Source of the DNA: Paramarasmius palmivorus
Taxonomy: Eukaryota; Basidiomycota; Agaricomycetes; Agaricales; Marasmiaceae
Direction: 5' to 3'
DNA: 64,000 bases
Assembly (NCBI GenBank): GCA_037176845.1
Contig: JAYKXP010000007.1
Location: 806,001-870,000 of the forward strand
In this document: positions 46,576 to 58,412 of the stretch, piece by piece
Layout: every line of letters starts with the position of its first letter
Numbering within the stretch: position 1 is the stretch's first letter
Notes under the pieces: generated by a model
The model's input: the letters and a program-made list of their open reading frames with translations, nothing else
Databases searched by the model: none
What the model was told of the DNA's origin: nothing
Program-made: the position numbers and the translations under genes

Positions 46576-47607
46576 CTAGGCTATCCTCGTCCTGGTTTCC
46601 TCCATTGAATGTCTCCAAAAGGCTTCCTTGCTCACGCCTTGTTCCCTAAAACCAATCTCGTTGGCACGATTATCCCTCCAGTGCGCGCCAGGTTCCCCAT
46701 GTAGGAGTGCATAAAGATGATATTCCGCGCTTTCTTCTTCCGACAAGGAAAAGAAAGTCCAGAGGAACAACAAGATCGGGTTGATGTATTTCGAAAACCA
46801 ATACTTCTCTGGGAACAGCACGTCGCGCTGAAATTGAAGCGTGCGCACAAACCAGGGGTGCATATGGGTGAATGAGATGCCCGGGTTGCGAGATGCGAAT
46901 CCCTGTAATGTTCGAGGTCAATGCCATTCCAGACACAAAGAGGAAGATGGAACAGGACGTACCTCAACAGCCAAGTCGCCATACACTGCACTAGCCAATG
47001 CCGCGTGAAATCCCGGACCATTCTTCCTTTTTTTATACCCGAAATCCCCATCCTTTGGCACAAAAGGCCACCACGCACCAGCAGCCAAGCATGAGACGAA
47101 CCTTGCATCCTCTCCTGCGTCCTTAGCCGCATGTAGGAGAGGAAGCGTCTCACGAACGAACTTGAAGCGCTGGTAATACCTCATCGCGAGTTGATGATCG
47201 ATTCCTTCTTCTGTGTCGTTCCTGCGGTTGCGAAAGGAACCGTATCCAGCAGAGTTGAATAGAAAGTTGATCTTCTGAGGGATTCCTGAGTCTTTGAGAA
47301 GACAATGGATTTCGGATACGGCAGCCTCGACGTTCTTCATCAATGAAAGGTCGGCCTGGACGAACTCCCTCAAAACTATCCTGCCATCCAAAGGCCGAAT
47401 CATTCCTCCCAAAACCTTCTCTGCTTCATGCTTTCTCCGTGCGACGATGATGATGTGGACGTTTCCGTCCGTGTACTGAGCTAGCAATTCGGCTGTTCGC
47501 TGACCGATCCCGCTGGTTCCACCGACGAAGATAGCGATTGGAGTATATGTCTTTGAGAGTCTGGAACCCGAGTGAGCATTGCTAGACTTGGCTTCTGAAA
47601 GCTTCAT
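46576..47607 (-). CDS. Short-chain dehydrogenase/reductase (copy B)
   Basis: Paralogue of the SDR at 42975-44002, with the same two-exon layout and length. Start MKLSEAKSSNAHSGS at 47607; dinucleotide motif IAIFVGGTSGIGQRTAELL is identical. VHIIIVARRKHEAEK, FLFNSAGYGSFRNRR, EGIDHQLAMRYYQRF and DFGYKKRKNGPGFHA follow, and exon 2 starts GFASRNPGISFTHMHPW and ends ETRTRIA. Copy B has NSAG where copy A has LSAG, so the Asn of the usual SDR NAG-type motif is kept only here. Frame is intact. Substrate unknown. Divergent from F-box copy B. Confidence 0.9.
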
Positions 47608-48014
47608 CTTTCGTCTTGGTGGCTGAGAGGTCCATTGCGACGAGTATATATGGTGGTCGAGCAGAGGACGCGTCAGTTAGGCTCCGTCGGGATTCCCGAA
47701 GTGACAGTGGAAGTGAGATTTTCCCAGGCCTAGCCTCTCTCGCAAACAGCTACTTACTCGTCGACAGACTCGACAATCGTCAGCGTCACTCACCTTCCAT
47801 CCAGGTGATTTTCTCTGTGTCTATGACGGTTTGTGGTATCCGCTCACTCTTCTTGAAATCAGCCCGCTGAACAGACCAAGCAACCGCCAACAACGACTTA
47901 CTTGTAGGCAACTTGCTTCATCTTCTAGGGTCTTTAGGAGGTGAGGCATGCTCGCTAACATGGCATCTAATACACTCAGTACTAAGTCTCCCTGACTCGG
48001 ATCTTCCATAGATT
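47608..48014. other. Divergent upstream region of SDR copy B and F-box copy B
   Basis: 407 bp between the two start codons, equivalent to the 356 bp at copy A. The SDR-proximal part is conserved between the copies; the F-box-proximal part appears to have diverged. Confidence 0.5.
47642..47700 (-). promoter_or_regulatory. SDR copy B promoter block, conserved in copy A
   Basis: Same layout as 44036-44094: TATATAT at 47645-47651, then ggacgcgtcagt and ccgtcgggatt on the plus strand, starting about 38 nt from the SDR start codon. Confidence 0.65.
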
Positions 48015-49574
48015 ATGGGGTTCAAATCAGATATACAGTCACCATCTCCGAGAATCGAGAGTATATTCCAAAAGAACGAGTTACCATCTCCCGAAGAAGA
48101 GAATGTTTGCAGCAGAGAAATCTCAGCGATAGAGGATGCCATCGTAATCATTGACCGCGAGATACAAACTTTGCTTGAAGAGAAGGCACGGCTGACGGAA
48201 TACGCTCGCAAGTACAGATCGATTCTTCATCCCATTCGCCGACTACCATACGAAGTCCTTCTGGAAATCTTTTCGGCTTGCGTCGAGGTCAGAAATCACC
48301 GCGACATCATGGTTCCTGAAAGGTTGCCAAGCGAACCCGTCCCTTCACTTGCTCTGGATGAACCGCCATGGTCACTGGGCCAAGTTTGTCGCAAATGGCG
48401 ACAAACAGCACTGTCATGTCCATCGTTGTGGACCTACATTGGAATCGCCTTTCCAACCAGATACGGACCGGCTTATCACAGAAAAGATGCAATCACCCAT
48501 TCATTGACGATCTTCCTGAGTCGTTCAGGCAATCTTCCCCTAGTTGTGCATGTAGACTTTGACTGCGCCTCTACCGGAATCGATGAGCCTGGTTTATTGG
48601 CCATCTGCTCTCAATCTTTGAGATGGAAAAAGCTCAGGTTTACGGGTCGAACCATCGACAACGGGCTCCATACTGTTTTCCCCCCCTTGTCTCGCCTTAT
48701 CAAATCAAAGGTCCCTCTCCTGCACTCCCTATTTTTCGATTTCCCGGGATTCATCATCCCTTCACTATCGCCCGGCCCCAGGGCCATTGACGCATTCGAA
48801 GACGCACCCAGTCTTCGGTGTGTCATAATCCGTGGCCTTACACCCGATCCCTATACCAGTTTACGGATCCCATGGGATCAGATAACCGGGTTCCACCGTA
48901 TCATCTGTCTTGGTTGGAGAGTCATATACGAAGACATCCCTCTCGAGCTTATGCCCGAAATCGTCGAATATAGCGACACGTATTTTCGTTGCCTTCCTGG
49001 ATCTCATATTATCGACCTTTCCCGTTTACAAGCGCTTAGGATCTCGAAAGACGAAACCATCCCGTGTGACTTGAACCTTCTTCAAATGGGTGAGCGATTC
49101 AATGATCTACGTATCGGCAATGAACATGGTGGACATCCCATTGAATCGCTGGTGCCTTTCCTACAGCGCTGGGGGAATACCCTTCGTTGTTTGTGTTTGG
49201 ATGACCAGTCTATCACATCCTTCGATGATAATCTTACGCAGACTTTGGGTTATTTACATTCTCTAAAAGCCCTTGCGTTGAGTCGCGGGTACGGAAAGTC
49301 ACACGCACCACTCATTAAGGCTCTGACTACATCTACCCAAACACATCGTTGTCCACAATTACAACACCTCGCACTTTTCGGAGGCGCGTGGGACAGGAAA
49401 GACGTCGTTGAGATGCTTTCGTCGAGATTGCTGGGCGACCAACAGCTGCGAACGTGTGGTCTCTCTACTTCGGAGAACATTGACTTCACTTTCGAAGAGT
49501 TCCAAGCACAGGGGCTCAGGATATGGCATACCGATAGCCAGGAATGGTTAACGTACTTTTTGCCAGGACACTAG
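48015..49574 (+). CDS. F-box/LRR-like protein (copy B)
   Basis: Single-exon gene of 519 codons. The N-terminus has a short helical segment (AIVIIDREIQTLLEEK), then the F-box-like domain IRRLPYEVLLEIFSACVE, EPPWSLGQVCRKWRQTAL and SLWTYIGIAF. Leucine-rich stretches follow (LLHSLFFDFPG, APSLRCVIIRGL, LHSLKALALSR, CPQLQHLALFGG), ending YFLPGH. It aligns along its whole length with the protein at 44359-45873 but is more diverged than the neighbouring SDR pair. A role as SCF substrate adaptor is inferred from family. Substrate unknown. Confidence 0.82.
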   Translation: MGFKSDIQSPSPRIESIFQKNELPSPEEENVCSREISAIEDAIVIIDREIQTLLEEKARLTEYARKYRSILHPIRRLPYEVLLEIFSACVEVRNHRDIMVPERLPSEPVPSLALDEPPWSLGQVCRKWRQTALSCPSLWTYIGIAFPTRYGPAYHRKDAITHSLTIFLSRSGNLPLVVHVDFDCASTGIDEPGLLAICSQSLRWKKLRFTGRTIDNGLHTVFPPLSRLIKSKVPLLHSLFFDFPGFIIPSLSPGPRAIDAFEDAPSLRCVIIRGLTPDPYTSLRIPWDQITGFHRIICLGWRVIYEDIPLELMPEIVEYSDTYFRCLPGSHIIDLSRLQALRISKDETIPCDLNLLQMGERFNDLRIGNEHGGHPIESLVPFLQRWGNTLRCLCLDDQSITSFDDNLTQTLGYLHSLKALALSRGYGKSHAPLIKALTTSTQTHRCPQLQHLALFGGAWDRKDVVEMLSSRLLGDQQLRTCGLSTSENIDFTFEEFQAQGLRIWHTDSQEWLTYFLPGH

Positions 49575-50037
49575 CCCTTTGGTGGCATTGATTATTGTTG
49601 AGGGTCGTCTATCTAGGTTGGCGAGGGGGATTGAGGCACCATAGTAAAGGTGGAACTCCCACAGGAGTCGAAAGTCACGTAGGGATGTATGTATGTCATT
49701 TCAAGTCGCGTAGGCTAAGGTACAAATACATTTTGGATGGTGTCATGACTATCATGCTGGCTATTGGATACAAATCATGTTTAAACGCTGAGGTAAAGGG
49801 TATCGAGTAAATGAACGAAAGGGTGTTCGTGGTATGTATAGGTTCTGGCGCGCCTCCACTAGGGAGAGCCGCGGACGCTATGGTCCGCGATCGCAGTGCA
49901 AGATGCTTGCATCGGATACGACACAAGGGTCGGAGTTTGGGTAGCTTTAATGAGTGGCTGCATCAAGCTAGCCATGTCGTGTATTCGACTGACTGAAGTT
50001 GGGGAGTGTCCACCCGGACGATGGGAGAGGTAGTGAA
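49575..50037. other. Intergenic region between convergent genes
   Basis: Holds the 3' UTRs of F-box copy B and the small membrane protein. No exon is supported. Confidence 0.5.
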
Positions 50038-50638
50038 TTACGCTCTCATGACGGCCCAGATAGTGATGCCGGCGGCGACGGCGAATAGGCTGACGGTAAG
50101 GATGGCGAAGAGGCATCTCCATGCCCACTTCAGCTCGGCCTTCCTGAGGGTAGAGATGATTGCTTCACGCTCCGCTTCTGTCTTCTCGGGAAGCCAGGCA
50201 TTGGGTGTAGCAGGGTCGGATGATTCGGGTGCATGAAGAGGTGTGAAGAGTATAAGGGCACCGAGAATCCAGAATGGTGGGAACACTAAAAGACACAGAA
50301 TAAGTCATTGAAGAAACAAAGAAATAAAAGAAACACTCACAAAACCCGAACTTGAAAAGATACTTCGCAAGCGTCGCGGGGTCCTCGTTCTTTGAGGTGT
50401 ATTCAGGAGGCTCCACGTATGGTGGAAGCGGTTCGTCGATAGGCAAACCCTGCTCCAAATCGACATCGGCCGAGATGCGTCTGTCGTGTCGCGACTCGGA
50501 CGAAGGTGTGAAATCAAAGTTGTATCCGAGGCTGGAGCTCGAAGGTGTAGATACGCTGCGTTCTGGCTGGGTAACTGCAGCTTGAGGAAGAGTAAGAGCC
50601 TCCTGGGCAGAAGAGTTGCTAAGAATGGTGGTAGACAT
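50038..50638 (-). CDS. Small membrane protein of unknown function
   Basis: Two exons on the minus strand joined by a short intron near 50285-50340. The N-terminal half is Ser/Thr/Gln-rich and acidic (MSTTILSNSS..., RRISADVDLEQGLP) with PPYVEPPEYT, a PY-like sequence. The C-terminal half has hydrophobic FPPFWILGALILF, a charged stretch with ERE and RKAELKWAWR, and a final membrane segment LFAILTVSLFAVAAG before ...WAVMRA. Two membrane segments with a short loop are likely, with the long N-terminus in the cytoplasm. I do not recognise a named family. PY-type motifs can bind WW domains of Rsp5-like ubiquitin ligases, but that is inference. Confidence 0.7.
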
Positions 50639-52506
50639 TGCGAGAGGCGTAAGAATTCTTGAAATGTGAGCGGAGAAGGCGTTCTGTGGGGAACATGATG
50701 GTTGATGTCAAGGTGTTTATAAACACTTTTGCGCGACTGGCAATTCACCTTGCAATTTTTCGCGAAATGCCTTTTTGGGTAAGTTTGTCTGGGACAAACA
50801 CGGCCCTACAGAAACGGCTGCCTTGACAACGCACCAATTCGGACTTGATTTCCTCATCCGGCAATTTCTTTCTCCACCAATCGTCCAGTTGAAATTTTGA
50901 TTCGCTTGCACCTGGCTTGTCTCCATACCATACGAAATTGCTAGTGCGGGATTGTTGTGCATCTGAACGATCCGGATTACACAAAGGCCGTTCAAGCTGC
51001 TTACAAGAAACTTTCAGCTCGGACAAGTATTCAAAAATTCACTGTTCAACGTTCATCAGGTTTCAGAATAACCTGCGTGCTGAGCGTAGCATGGCATCAT
51101 TCATTAATCACATTGTATCTAGTGATACAAATAGATGAGACGGGATTTGAGAACATGTGAATGCATCGTATGCATATGAAATATGGTGTGATTTGGATGA
51201 TGTAGCGGTAGCAGCTCTTCCTATACGCATTCTACCTGGGTATATATATGCCCAAATTTGCAACGATTGGGGATCGCAGTTGAGTATCATTCTATGAGAT
51301 TCTTCATCGTCACGTTCGACAGCATTCTTATTGGGAGCAAGCACATTCTCGGGTTTTCAGTTGGACTCTGTTTCGTATTTTGACAGTCTTTGAGACCTTA
51401 TTGATGGCAAATCAGTAAGAAAAACACCGAGATTGCAGCTAATGCCGACGCACCTCTTGAGAGACATCGTGACTTCTTCGAAATCCATGTGAATGCCTTA
51501 AAACCATATATACCTCCTATTGTACGCGAGCTGGGATGTTGCGCAAGAGTTGCAGGTGTAAGGAAAAGTCAAAACAAGCCTGAGATGGAACTTGAATGAA
51601 CTTGAGCTTCATCTTGAGCAAAAGTGAGCTGGGGCATTGTCGCTTTGATGGTGGACGAGGTCAAGAGGTCGCGGGCTTAGTCTCCGGCAGACTCAATCAC
51701 TCGTACGGCGCGTACGGTCGTACCTCGTGTATAGATCACGGGCTCGACTTTCACACGTTCTTCCCTTTTCCTTTCACCCCATCAACAAAGGCCTCTTTAA
51801 TATTCGATCTTCGCTGACAGTGTCCCCGTCCTTGGCCGTGAGTCTGAGCTTCTCGTCAGCAGCTCTAGGGATTTAGTAGCAAGTTACGCCTTGTTGGAAG
51901 TTATGGTTTTTGACATGGGGATAGATACGAATGCAGATGTGTCCAGCGCGTTGGATCATGAGCTACCCGACATGCTCGCTGCTATCACTATCACGTCTTG
52001 GGAAATAAGATTTTTTCTTGGGTGTTATGACCTGATCATTCACGGTTCGTCTTCTTATACCCGTACGCGAGCTTCTCAAATGATATCTTTTCATCAAAGC
52101 CACTGTGCACAACGAGATAAATATCCATGTATCATTCCCGGTTTAACACCCGCTTTCCATATCCTCTGTTACGGGGATTGCAGTTTGATATTTCGGTAAC
52201 TCTATTTCTTTTGCTTTGCGTTTCCCCTGAAATTCATACATCGTGACAGATGGAATTCAATTAAGCAACGCTGATACGAACCCTACTGAACTCAGACGAG
52301 ATGAATTGGATTTCCGTGAGTCGTGGATCATCGATCACCGACTGTTAACATTAATCATTTCTCGAATTGGACTTGACAAGTTCCATGTTTCCTGTTTTAC
52401 CTATCCACAGCCCCACTCCGCGCGGTCTACAGTCAAAGCTTGAGATATAAGCGCGAACCATAGTGGTTATCCTGGTCTATACGCCCATTGCTCCACTCCC
52501 TTCTCA
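50639..52506. other. 1.87-kb region without a supported gene
   Basis: Upstream of two divergent genes (starts 50638 minus, 52507 plus). Short frames occur on both strands, for example 50745-51026 minus and 51891-52199 plus, but none has a recognisable domain or a convincing splice chain. Much of it is probably regulatory or decayed sequence. Confidence 0.4.
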
Positions 52507-53661
52507 ATGGTCGCTATACATATTGAAACGGACGGTGTCCAGGCTCAGCCTGACACACTTCTTGGTTCCTATATCGCGGTAGCACTCTTGGGGGTGAGTA
52601 CTATCGTTACTTTTGTACACCATTTCAAGATTCACACGTGCGATAAGCAGATGTTTCTTTGGGATGTACTCACGAACCTAAGCAGCGAGTACGAGTTGTT
52701 ACTCAAGCGGAAGATTGGGTTTCCGACTCTCGTTTATCTATGGGCTCGGTGAGTACGAGCGTACTTCACCCTATTCACTATTTCCTCTAACACGCTCTTC
52801 AGAATCAATAGTATTGTGGGCTTGACCCTGATCGGCATAGCATTTGGTACGTGTATCCCAACAACCTCTGATAGAACCCGTTAGCTGACTTTTCCGACCT
52901 TTCAGCTGCACCTATCGGCAAATACTGCTCGATCTTCATCCAAATCAGCCTCGCTGGCCTGCCTCCATTTATCGGTTCAGAATCTTTGTTACTCTTCTTT
53001 CGACTTCGCGCAGTCTACATGGACAACAAACGCGTCGTTCGAGCATTCCTAGTTTCGCTCATCGTCATCGTAGGGTGCTCTCTGTCGCTTCCTTTTGTCG
53101 GAGAGGCCCATCAGATTGGGCCAACCAACGCGTTTTGCACTGCAACGTTAAATACGAAACTTGCAGAAGCGATGCTAGTCATACCCCTGGCTAACCATAT
53201 CGCGGTCTTCCTCGCCATTTCCTACCGACTATTACCAAGGCCAGATGAAACGGAGGCTCGAAATAGCGAACAGAGGACATCATCTCGGCTCAAGAGCATG
53301 TTTGACGGAGAGCGTCTACGAGGGATATCCAGAACACTTGTTATTGATGGACAGAATTACATTTTGTACGTCTCATTCTCGGCTTTATCCTGAGTCCTCC
53401 GTTGTACTGACTTCGCGTGATACCCACAGGGTCTTTCTCCTGACGACCATGCTGACAACAGCGGCGATAGGCATTGGGGGTTTGTCCGACACCTACCGAT
53501 TTGTCCTTGCTGCATTGCATCTTGCAGTTGAAAACAGCATGAATTGCTACTTGTTTCGAAGCATTCGCGCCAAGAACACTATGACTGTAGTCACCGAGTC
53601 GACAATCATGGTCAATTTTCGACAAGCGGAGAGCACACTTCCCCAATCTACCACGGTATAG
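52507..53661 (+). CDS. Multi-pass membrane protein, DUF6533-like family
   Basis: Start MVAIHIETDGVQAQ at 52507. Exon 1 ends YIAVALLG; the second exon gives QMFLWDVLTN and LLLKRKIGFPTLVYLWAR, the pattern (short helix, Lys/Arg-rich loop, helix) typical of DUF6533 proteins expanded in agarics. Further helices: INSIVGLTLIGIAF, FIQISLAGLPPFIG, VRAFLVSLIVIVGCSLSLP, LVIPLANHIAVFLAISY and, after an intron, VFLLTTMLTTAAIGIGG, then FVLAALHLAVENSMNCYL. Roughly seven membrane segments, C-terminal tail polar. Function is unknown; a receptor-like role has been guessed from the topology only. It is tail-to-tail with the oxalate decarboxylase. Confidence 0.72.
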
Positions 53662-53917
53662 CTGAACCTAGATGATTATCGTTCCTCTCTCTCCTATAAA
53701 TCAACTGGAAGGAGGCCATTTTTGGGTTTGCGATTTGGACGAAGCGGTCGCTATCGTCTTAATGAATTTGACTAGAGCACATTCCACATTCTTTGTCGTT
53801 CGTCGTATAGAGAAATAGGATGTCGTGTATAGCTTTGGATTACTGTACAAGTATACAACAAGGGGATTCTACAAAATTCTATAATGGATACTTATGTTAC
53901 GCGCACCGCTTCTAGGT

Positions 53918-56278
53918 TTACAGTGCATGGTTATCCACTACCATGGGAGCTACGACTGTCGCCTTGGTCTTGTTCAAGTGTGCGATGGTCTCGTCGTCCA
54001 AACCCAAATGAGCTTTGAGTAGCTCGGGGGGTGACAAGGCAAGCCACTGCAGTAAGGTAAGTATTAGTATCACGAAAAGGCAAGTACAGAATGAGACGAA
54101 CCTGAGATAAGCTGATGTCCTGGTAGATGTCTGGAACGCAGTGAATAAATATGCAGAACAGAGTGATCGGCATGCTTACCGGTATTGAAGAGTTCTAGGA
54201 ACTTGAGTGTGGTGTTGCCAGTATTCTCAACATAGTGTCCTGGATTTGTGTTAGACGTAATTTGAGAGTCGACTTCGAACGAGAGACTCACCGAAAGAGG
54301 CGGGTACATAAGCTGGTGCAGAAAATGTTAGCGATCTCCAATGACGATTAATAGCTGAGAAATGTGTACCGATATCTCCAGCCTGGCATAGTCAAAACAT
54401 TGAGTGACCCATTCATAAAATAATAGATGACAAGACGTACCTGGTAATTGAACGTCTTAGCATTACCATTAGACGCAAACACCGTCACTCTAGCCTCTCC
54501 TTCCCTGAACAACAGATAAGCAGGGGATCAAGCGAATCGAAAAGAGACCCACAAGAAGTATGCCCATTCATCCATGGTTGGGTGCCACTGAATTCAAAGG
54601 CATCAGGATCGGTGCCTAGCATGCTCGCTATGTAGTAACTTACATGAAGTTCCCTAGGGACATGTGAAAGATCAGTACCAATCCGAGGAAAGCTGACCTT
54701 GAATCACTTACCGAAGCGCACCGGGTTCGACGGTCAACTCCGCGGCAGAAATCGAAGTAGAGATGGGGAAAGTTCTCGAGTCGACAATCTTCACAGACCC
54801 GCCAGCAAGTGGAGTAGGTGTAACGTTCGAGAACGGATAATAGAATGATTCGGGGACTTGACCATTTGGATCAACCACAGGTTCGGCGGTGTCAGGAGAA
54901 GCTGGGCGGTGACATGAGATACCTATCATGTATGAGAACGGGCACTTACTGCCTGGGAAGATATACAGCGGCTTGTCGGGAATCCGAGAGAACGGCTCAG
55001 AACTGTTGAGCTGGAAGTTCTTCTGAATTACTGGACGTAGATTATTAGATGAATCTCTGAACGGCAGTGAAAATGCGCACCTTCTGCGGGAACATGGGCT
55101 AGCCAATCGGTAAGCTATAATCAAACGTCAGAATTTTTCGACCTATGAAACAAACTGCCATCTTACGAGGAAGGTATCGTCCTCGCTGAACTTTCCGTCA
55201 GGGAAGACCTAGGCATCGAGTAGTGAACATCAGCCACCAAAGCGAAGGGAAATGATAAAGAGGCGACGACGAACCAACAAGAACTCGGTACCATCGGGGT
55301 CATCGTCTGTTGCTTGCAACGAGTGCGGGACACCAGCTGGGAAGAACCATAAATCACCAGCTTTCTGTAAACACAAACTCTTCAGAGCATTGTCCCCGAC
55401 TGGGCACTTGATATTGCACGTACAACGTTCGCCCTGAAGTTGCGCCCCTGACTATCCACGGAAGTCACTTGAGTTGTACCCTAGGCGTGTGTCAGATATT
55501 CACTTATCTTCGCAATATACGTAGAGTTTACCTTGAGGACGTAAGCCCACTGAGGGACAATGAGTCAATTAATTCGGTGGCATTCCGTGGGATACACGTA
55601 CCTCCGATGTATCGTGCCAATGCATCTCTCGAATTGCTCCAGCCTCCAGCCTCATGTCCACACCGGCGATATCTAAAATGGCATGTGAAAAACGCGCTCA
55701 GGACCTATCAGGACGATAAAACCTACTCTGAGCAATGGGCATCACATTTACTGCAGAGACTGGATTAACAAAAGCCTTCCATGACATCACGATCAAATAC
55801 TCACTATTCTGCTGTCTCGCCCATCCACCTGTCTGGATACGATTCGGACTGAAACTCATAGGCCACTTGACATTACCACTACACCATCCAATATCAGTCC
55901 TCTGCCAGCGACATACAGAGCAAGTTCGACGTACACTTCGCCGTTATCAGTAGTCGGTGGTGCAAGCAGCGACGGGTTCTGCAACTCCAACGGAGGATTG
56001 CTCGGGCCCATAATCGAGGCCCCAAGTGTTCCCCTCTCTGGTTTGGGGACCGAAGGTGGGCTGTTGGCTGCCCACAGGGGAAAGTTGGGGTTTGTGCTCG
56101 CATATGGCACCGTCGCACTTGGTTCAGCCGCTGACACACTCATTGAAGGCGATCCCAGGGAGGCAGATGAGGCAGATGAGCTCTGAGAGATTGAAGAGCT
56201 CAACAAAGGAGAGGTAGGGGCTCCGACTGCGAGAGCGACGAGAGTGACAAGAAGAGCGGCGTTGCGGAGAGGAGACAT
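53918..56278 (-). CDS. Secreted oxalate decarboxylase (bicupin)
   Basis: Converts oxalate to formate and CO2, using manganese in two cupin domains. Signal peptide MSPLRNAALLVTLVALAVGAP, then a Ser-rich linker and NPNFPLWAANSPP. Cupin 1 reads MRLEAGAIREMHWHDTSEWA with H-x-H-x(n)-E for metal binding, followed by GDLWFFPAGVPHSLQA. The inter-domain part has KPLYIFPGS, and cupin 2 has LTVEPGALRELHWHPTMDEW, then ITVYVP-equivalent AYVPASFGHYVENTGN with its His ligand. The C-terminus, SQWLALSPPELLKAHL and ...PMVVDNHAL, is typical of fungal oxalate decarboxylases. Roughly fifteen short exons keep frame; stop at 53918. By family it limits oxalate and acidity outside the hypha during wood decay. TATA box at 56344-56350. 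Confidence 0.92.
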
Positions 56279-58412
56279 TGCGAGGACTAGAGAACTCGTG
56301 AAGAGACAAAGCTCGATGCTCTCAGGCCTCGTTCAGACGAGTCTTTTATAGCTTTTAGAGGACGGTGAATGCTGTAAAAGGGGACAAGGACCATTCCAGC
56401 CAAAGTGCAGTAGTCTCTGTATGGAATATAGCATCCGCCGTAACATCCGTGTAGACATGTAAAGATCTTCGTGCATTCATTTTGGTGGGGTAACGGAAAC
56501 ACTTGAATATGAGTTGGAGTAAAGGGTGTAGATCGTGCTTGTTCTTCACAAATTGAATTAGTACTTGTGCTCGTAAGAACTCAATAACGAGGTCTGCTCA
56601 CCTGGTACCGTACCATACTAGATACTAGTAAGCAGAGACCTCTCTAATGAATATGGGGAGCGCTAGTTCACCTATTTTTGTGTACGAACGTAAAAATAAA
56701 GCCCGTTCAACAGCCTCCAATGGTTAGAAGGTCCTATAGAGTGCAGAGAAAGCCTGTAGTGCCACACGGATCAGGGCGTATACGTATCGCCTTCTGTAGA
56801 TCATCTAAACGGTGAGATAAGAAAGACGCAGTATGTGCCAATCATTCCGCTTTAGGGATGACTTACCCATCGTTTCAGGAAAGAGCCAGTCGTAAATGCT
56901 GAAACATGAATGAAGGCGGCATATCTTCGACGAGATTAGCTCTGCGAAATTGAACCCATTTTTAACTCACCGCTGCGGTCGAAAACACCAGCCAAGTAAA
57001 CCCTCTAGCACTGAAGATGACCATTCAAAGGGCACGGATGTGGACGATTGCTTTTTTGCTGATGCTATATGGGCGATATGGAAGCTATCTGCTTTCAGGC
57101 TAACTGAAAAATTGCTTGGACGTGGAAAGCTAGCTATCCGGCGGAACGGCGAATGAGTGGCGTCTAATGACGATAATGCCCAATCTTTGACCTTATATAG
57201 TAGCACAGTAACCTCGCATTCTGGCGAAAGAGCATCCTGGATGTTCTCAAGGAGCCGCTTTGATTGAGTTCAATGATGTCCCTCGCCCAAATCTCTTGAA
57301 TTCGAGCGGGCCGGACTGTGTTTTCATCGTGTCCGTTCTGGAGGCAGGGTCAAGGGAAAGACTGGTATCGTTCTGATTTCTTTTTCCTGTAGTTTTCAAT
57401 GCGACGAGGAAACAAGAGTCAATGAATGGAGGGGAACATGGAAGTTTGGAGTCAAAGGTCTAAGCGCTTACTACGCGTCGTGTGACAACGTGTGCATGAA
57501 GCTGAAATTCCCACGCAGGTCAAGTAAAAAATTTCAATCACCTCCACCGTTGACGTCGCTGACAACTTGCAAGCTACTAGAATGCACTACTGGGCTGGAG
57601 AATGGTACTGCCGGCAACTGCGAGCAATTCTTTGAGAATATCTCTCACGAGTCAGTCCTCTCTTTCTGCAGCGTCCAATATTAATGGATCAAGGCTACCT
57701 TCTCTTCACGGCCGTTTTGAATGTAAGTCTGTGTAGCAAAAGCAAGAATGGACGAATAAACACCCATACTGGCTGAAGATCAGAGGTATAGGCTTTCGCA
57801 GTAAATGTCTGAAACAGATATTCGTACGTGTTGGGATCTACAAGGTTTCTAGTAATCTGACGTTCGTTCTCGTTGAGCAGGCTCGTAATTGGTTACACCA
57901 GAAGGACAAATTCTTGCGTTTGAGGCCTTAAATTCCCGATCTGCATTACAGTCCGTAGCGCTCAAGGAAATGATTGCTCGATGATTCGTCAACATGAGGG
58001 TGAAAAGCCACAGGACTCAGTTTGACTACAACGTGCGACGGTGTGTATCCAAATACATTCCTGGGATTCTGAGTGGGTACTTACAGCAACTTCATTAGAA
58101 ACCCTGCCGCCGGATCCTTGCATCGCTGCTATCTATTTATGATGGTTGACAACACACCACTCCCATTAAACAAACTTCCAAACGGTATGTTACGTTTGTG
58201 GATGCTTGTATATGGCGGAGTTCCTTTACGATATATATACTCTCAGGTCTAGGCCCAGGATAACCTTTTGTCCTTACGGCTTGTCTCATGCTAAAGAGCG
58301 GAACTGAGTGGCGAGTATAATGGTAAAGTTTGATATGTTTCGTGTAGGTACAACATCGCCGATTCGCTCGTCCCTTGTAGAATTATCTGATGCAGAACAG
58401 CATCTTCCCCGC
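56279..58412. other. 2.1-kb region without a supported gene
   Basis: Holds the oxalate decarboxylase promoter at its left end. A possible small exon at 57683-57721 (MDQGYLLFTAVLN, followed by a consensus gtaagt donor) has no convincing continuation. Other frames on both strands are short. Confidence 0.4.
56344..56350 (-). promoter_or_regulatory. TATA box of the oxalate decarboxylase gene
   Basis: TATAAAA on the minus strand about 66 nt before the start codon at 56278. Confidence 0.6.

Noticed and set aside
50745..51026. Minus-strand frame with SNFVWYGDKPG as an aspartic-protease-like fragment
   Set aside because: One short string only; no catalytic DTG/DSG pair and no continuation on either side.
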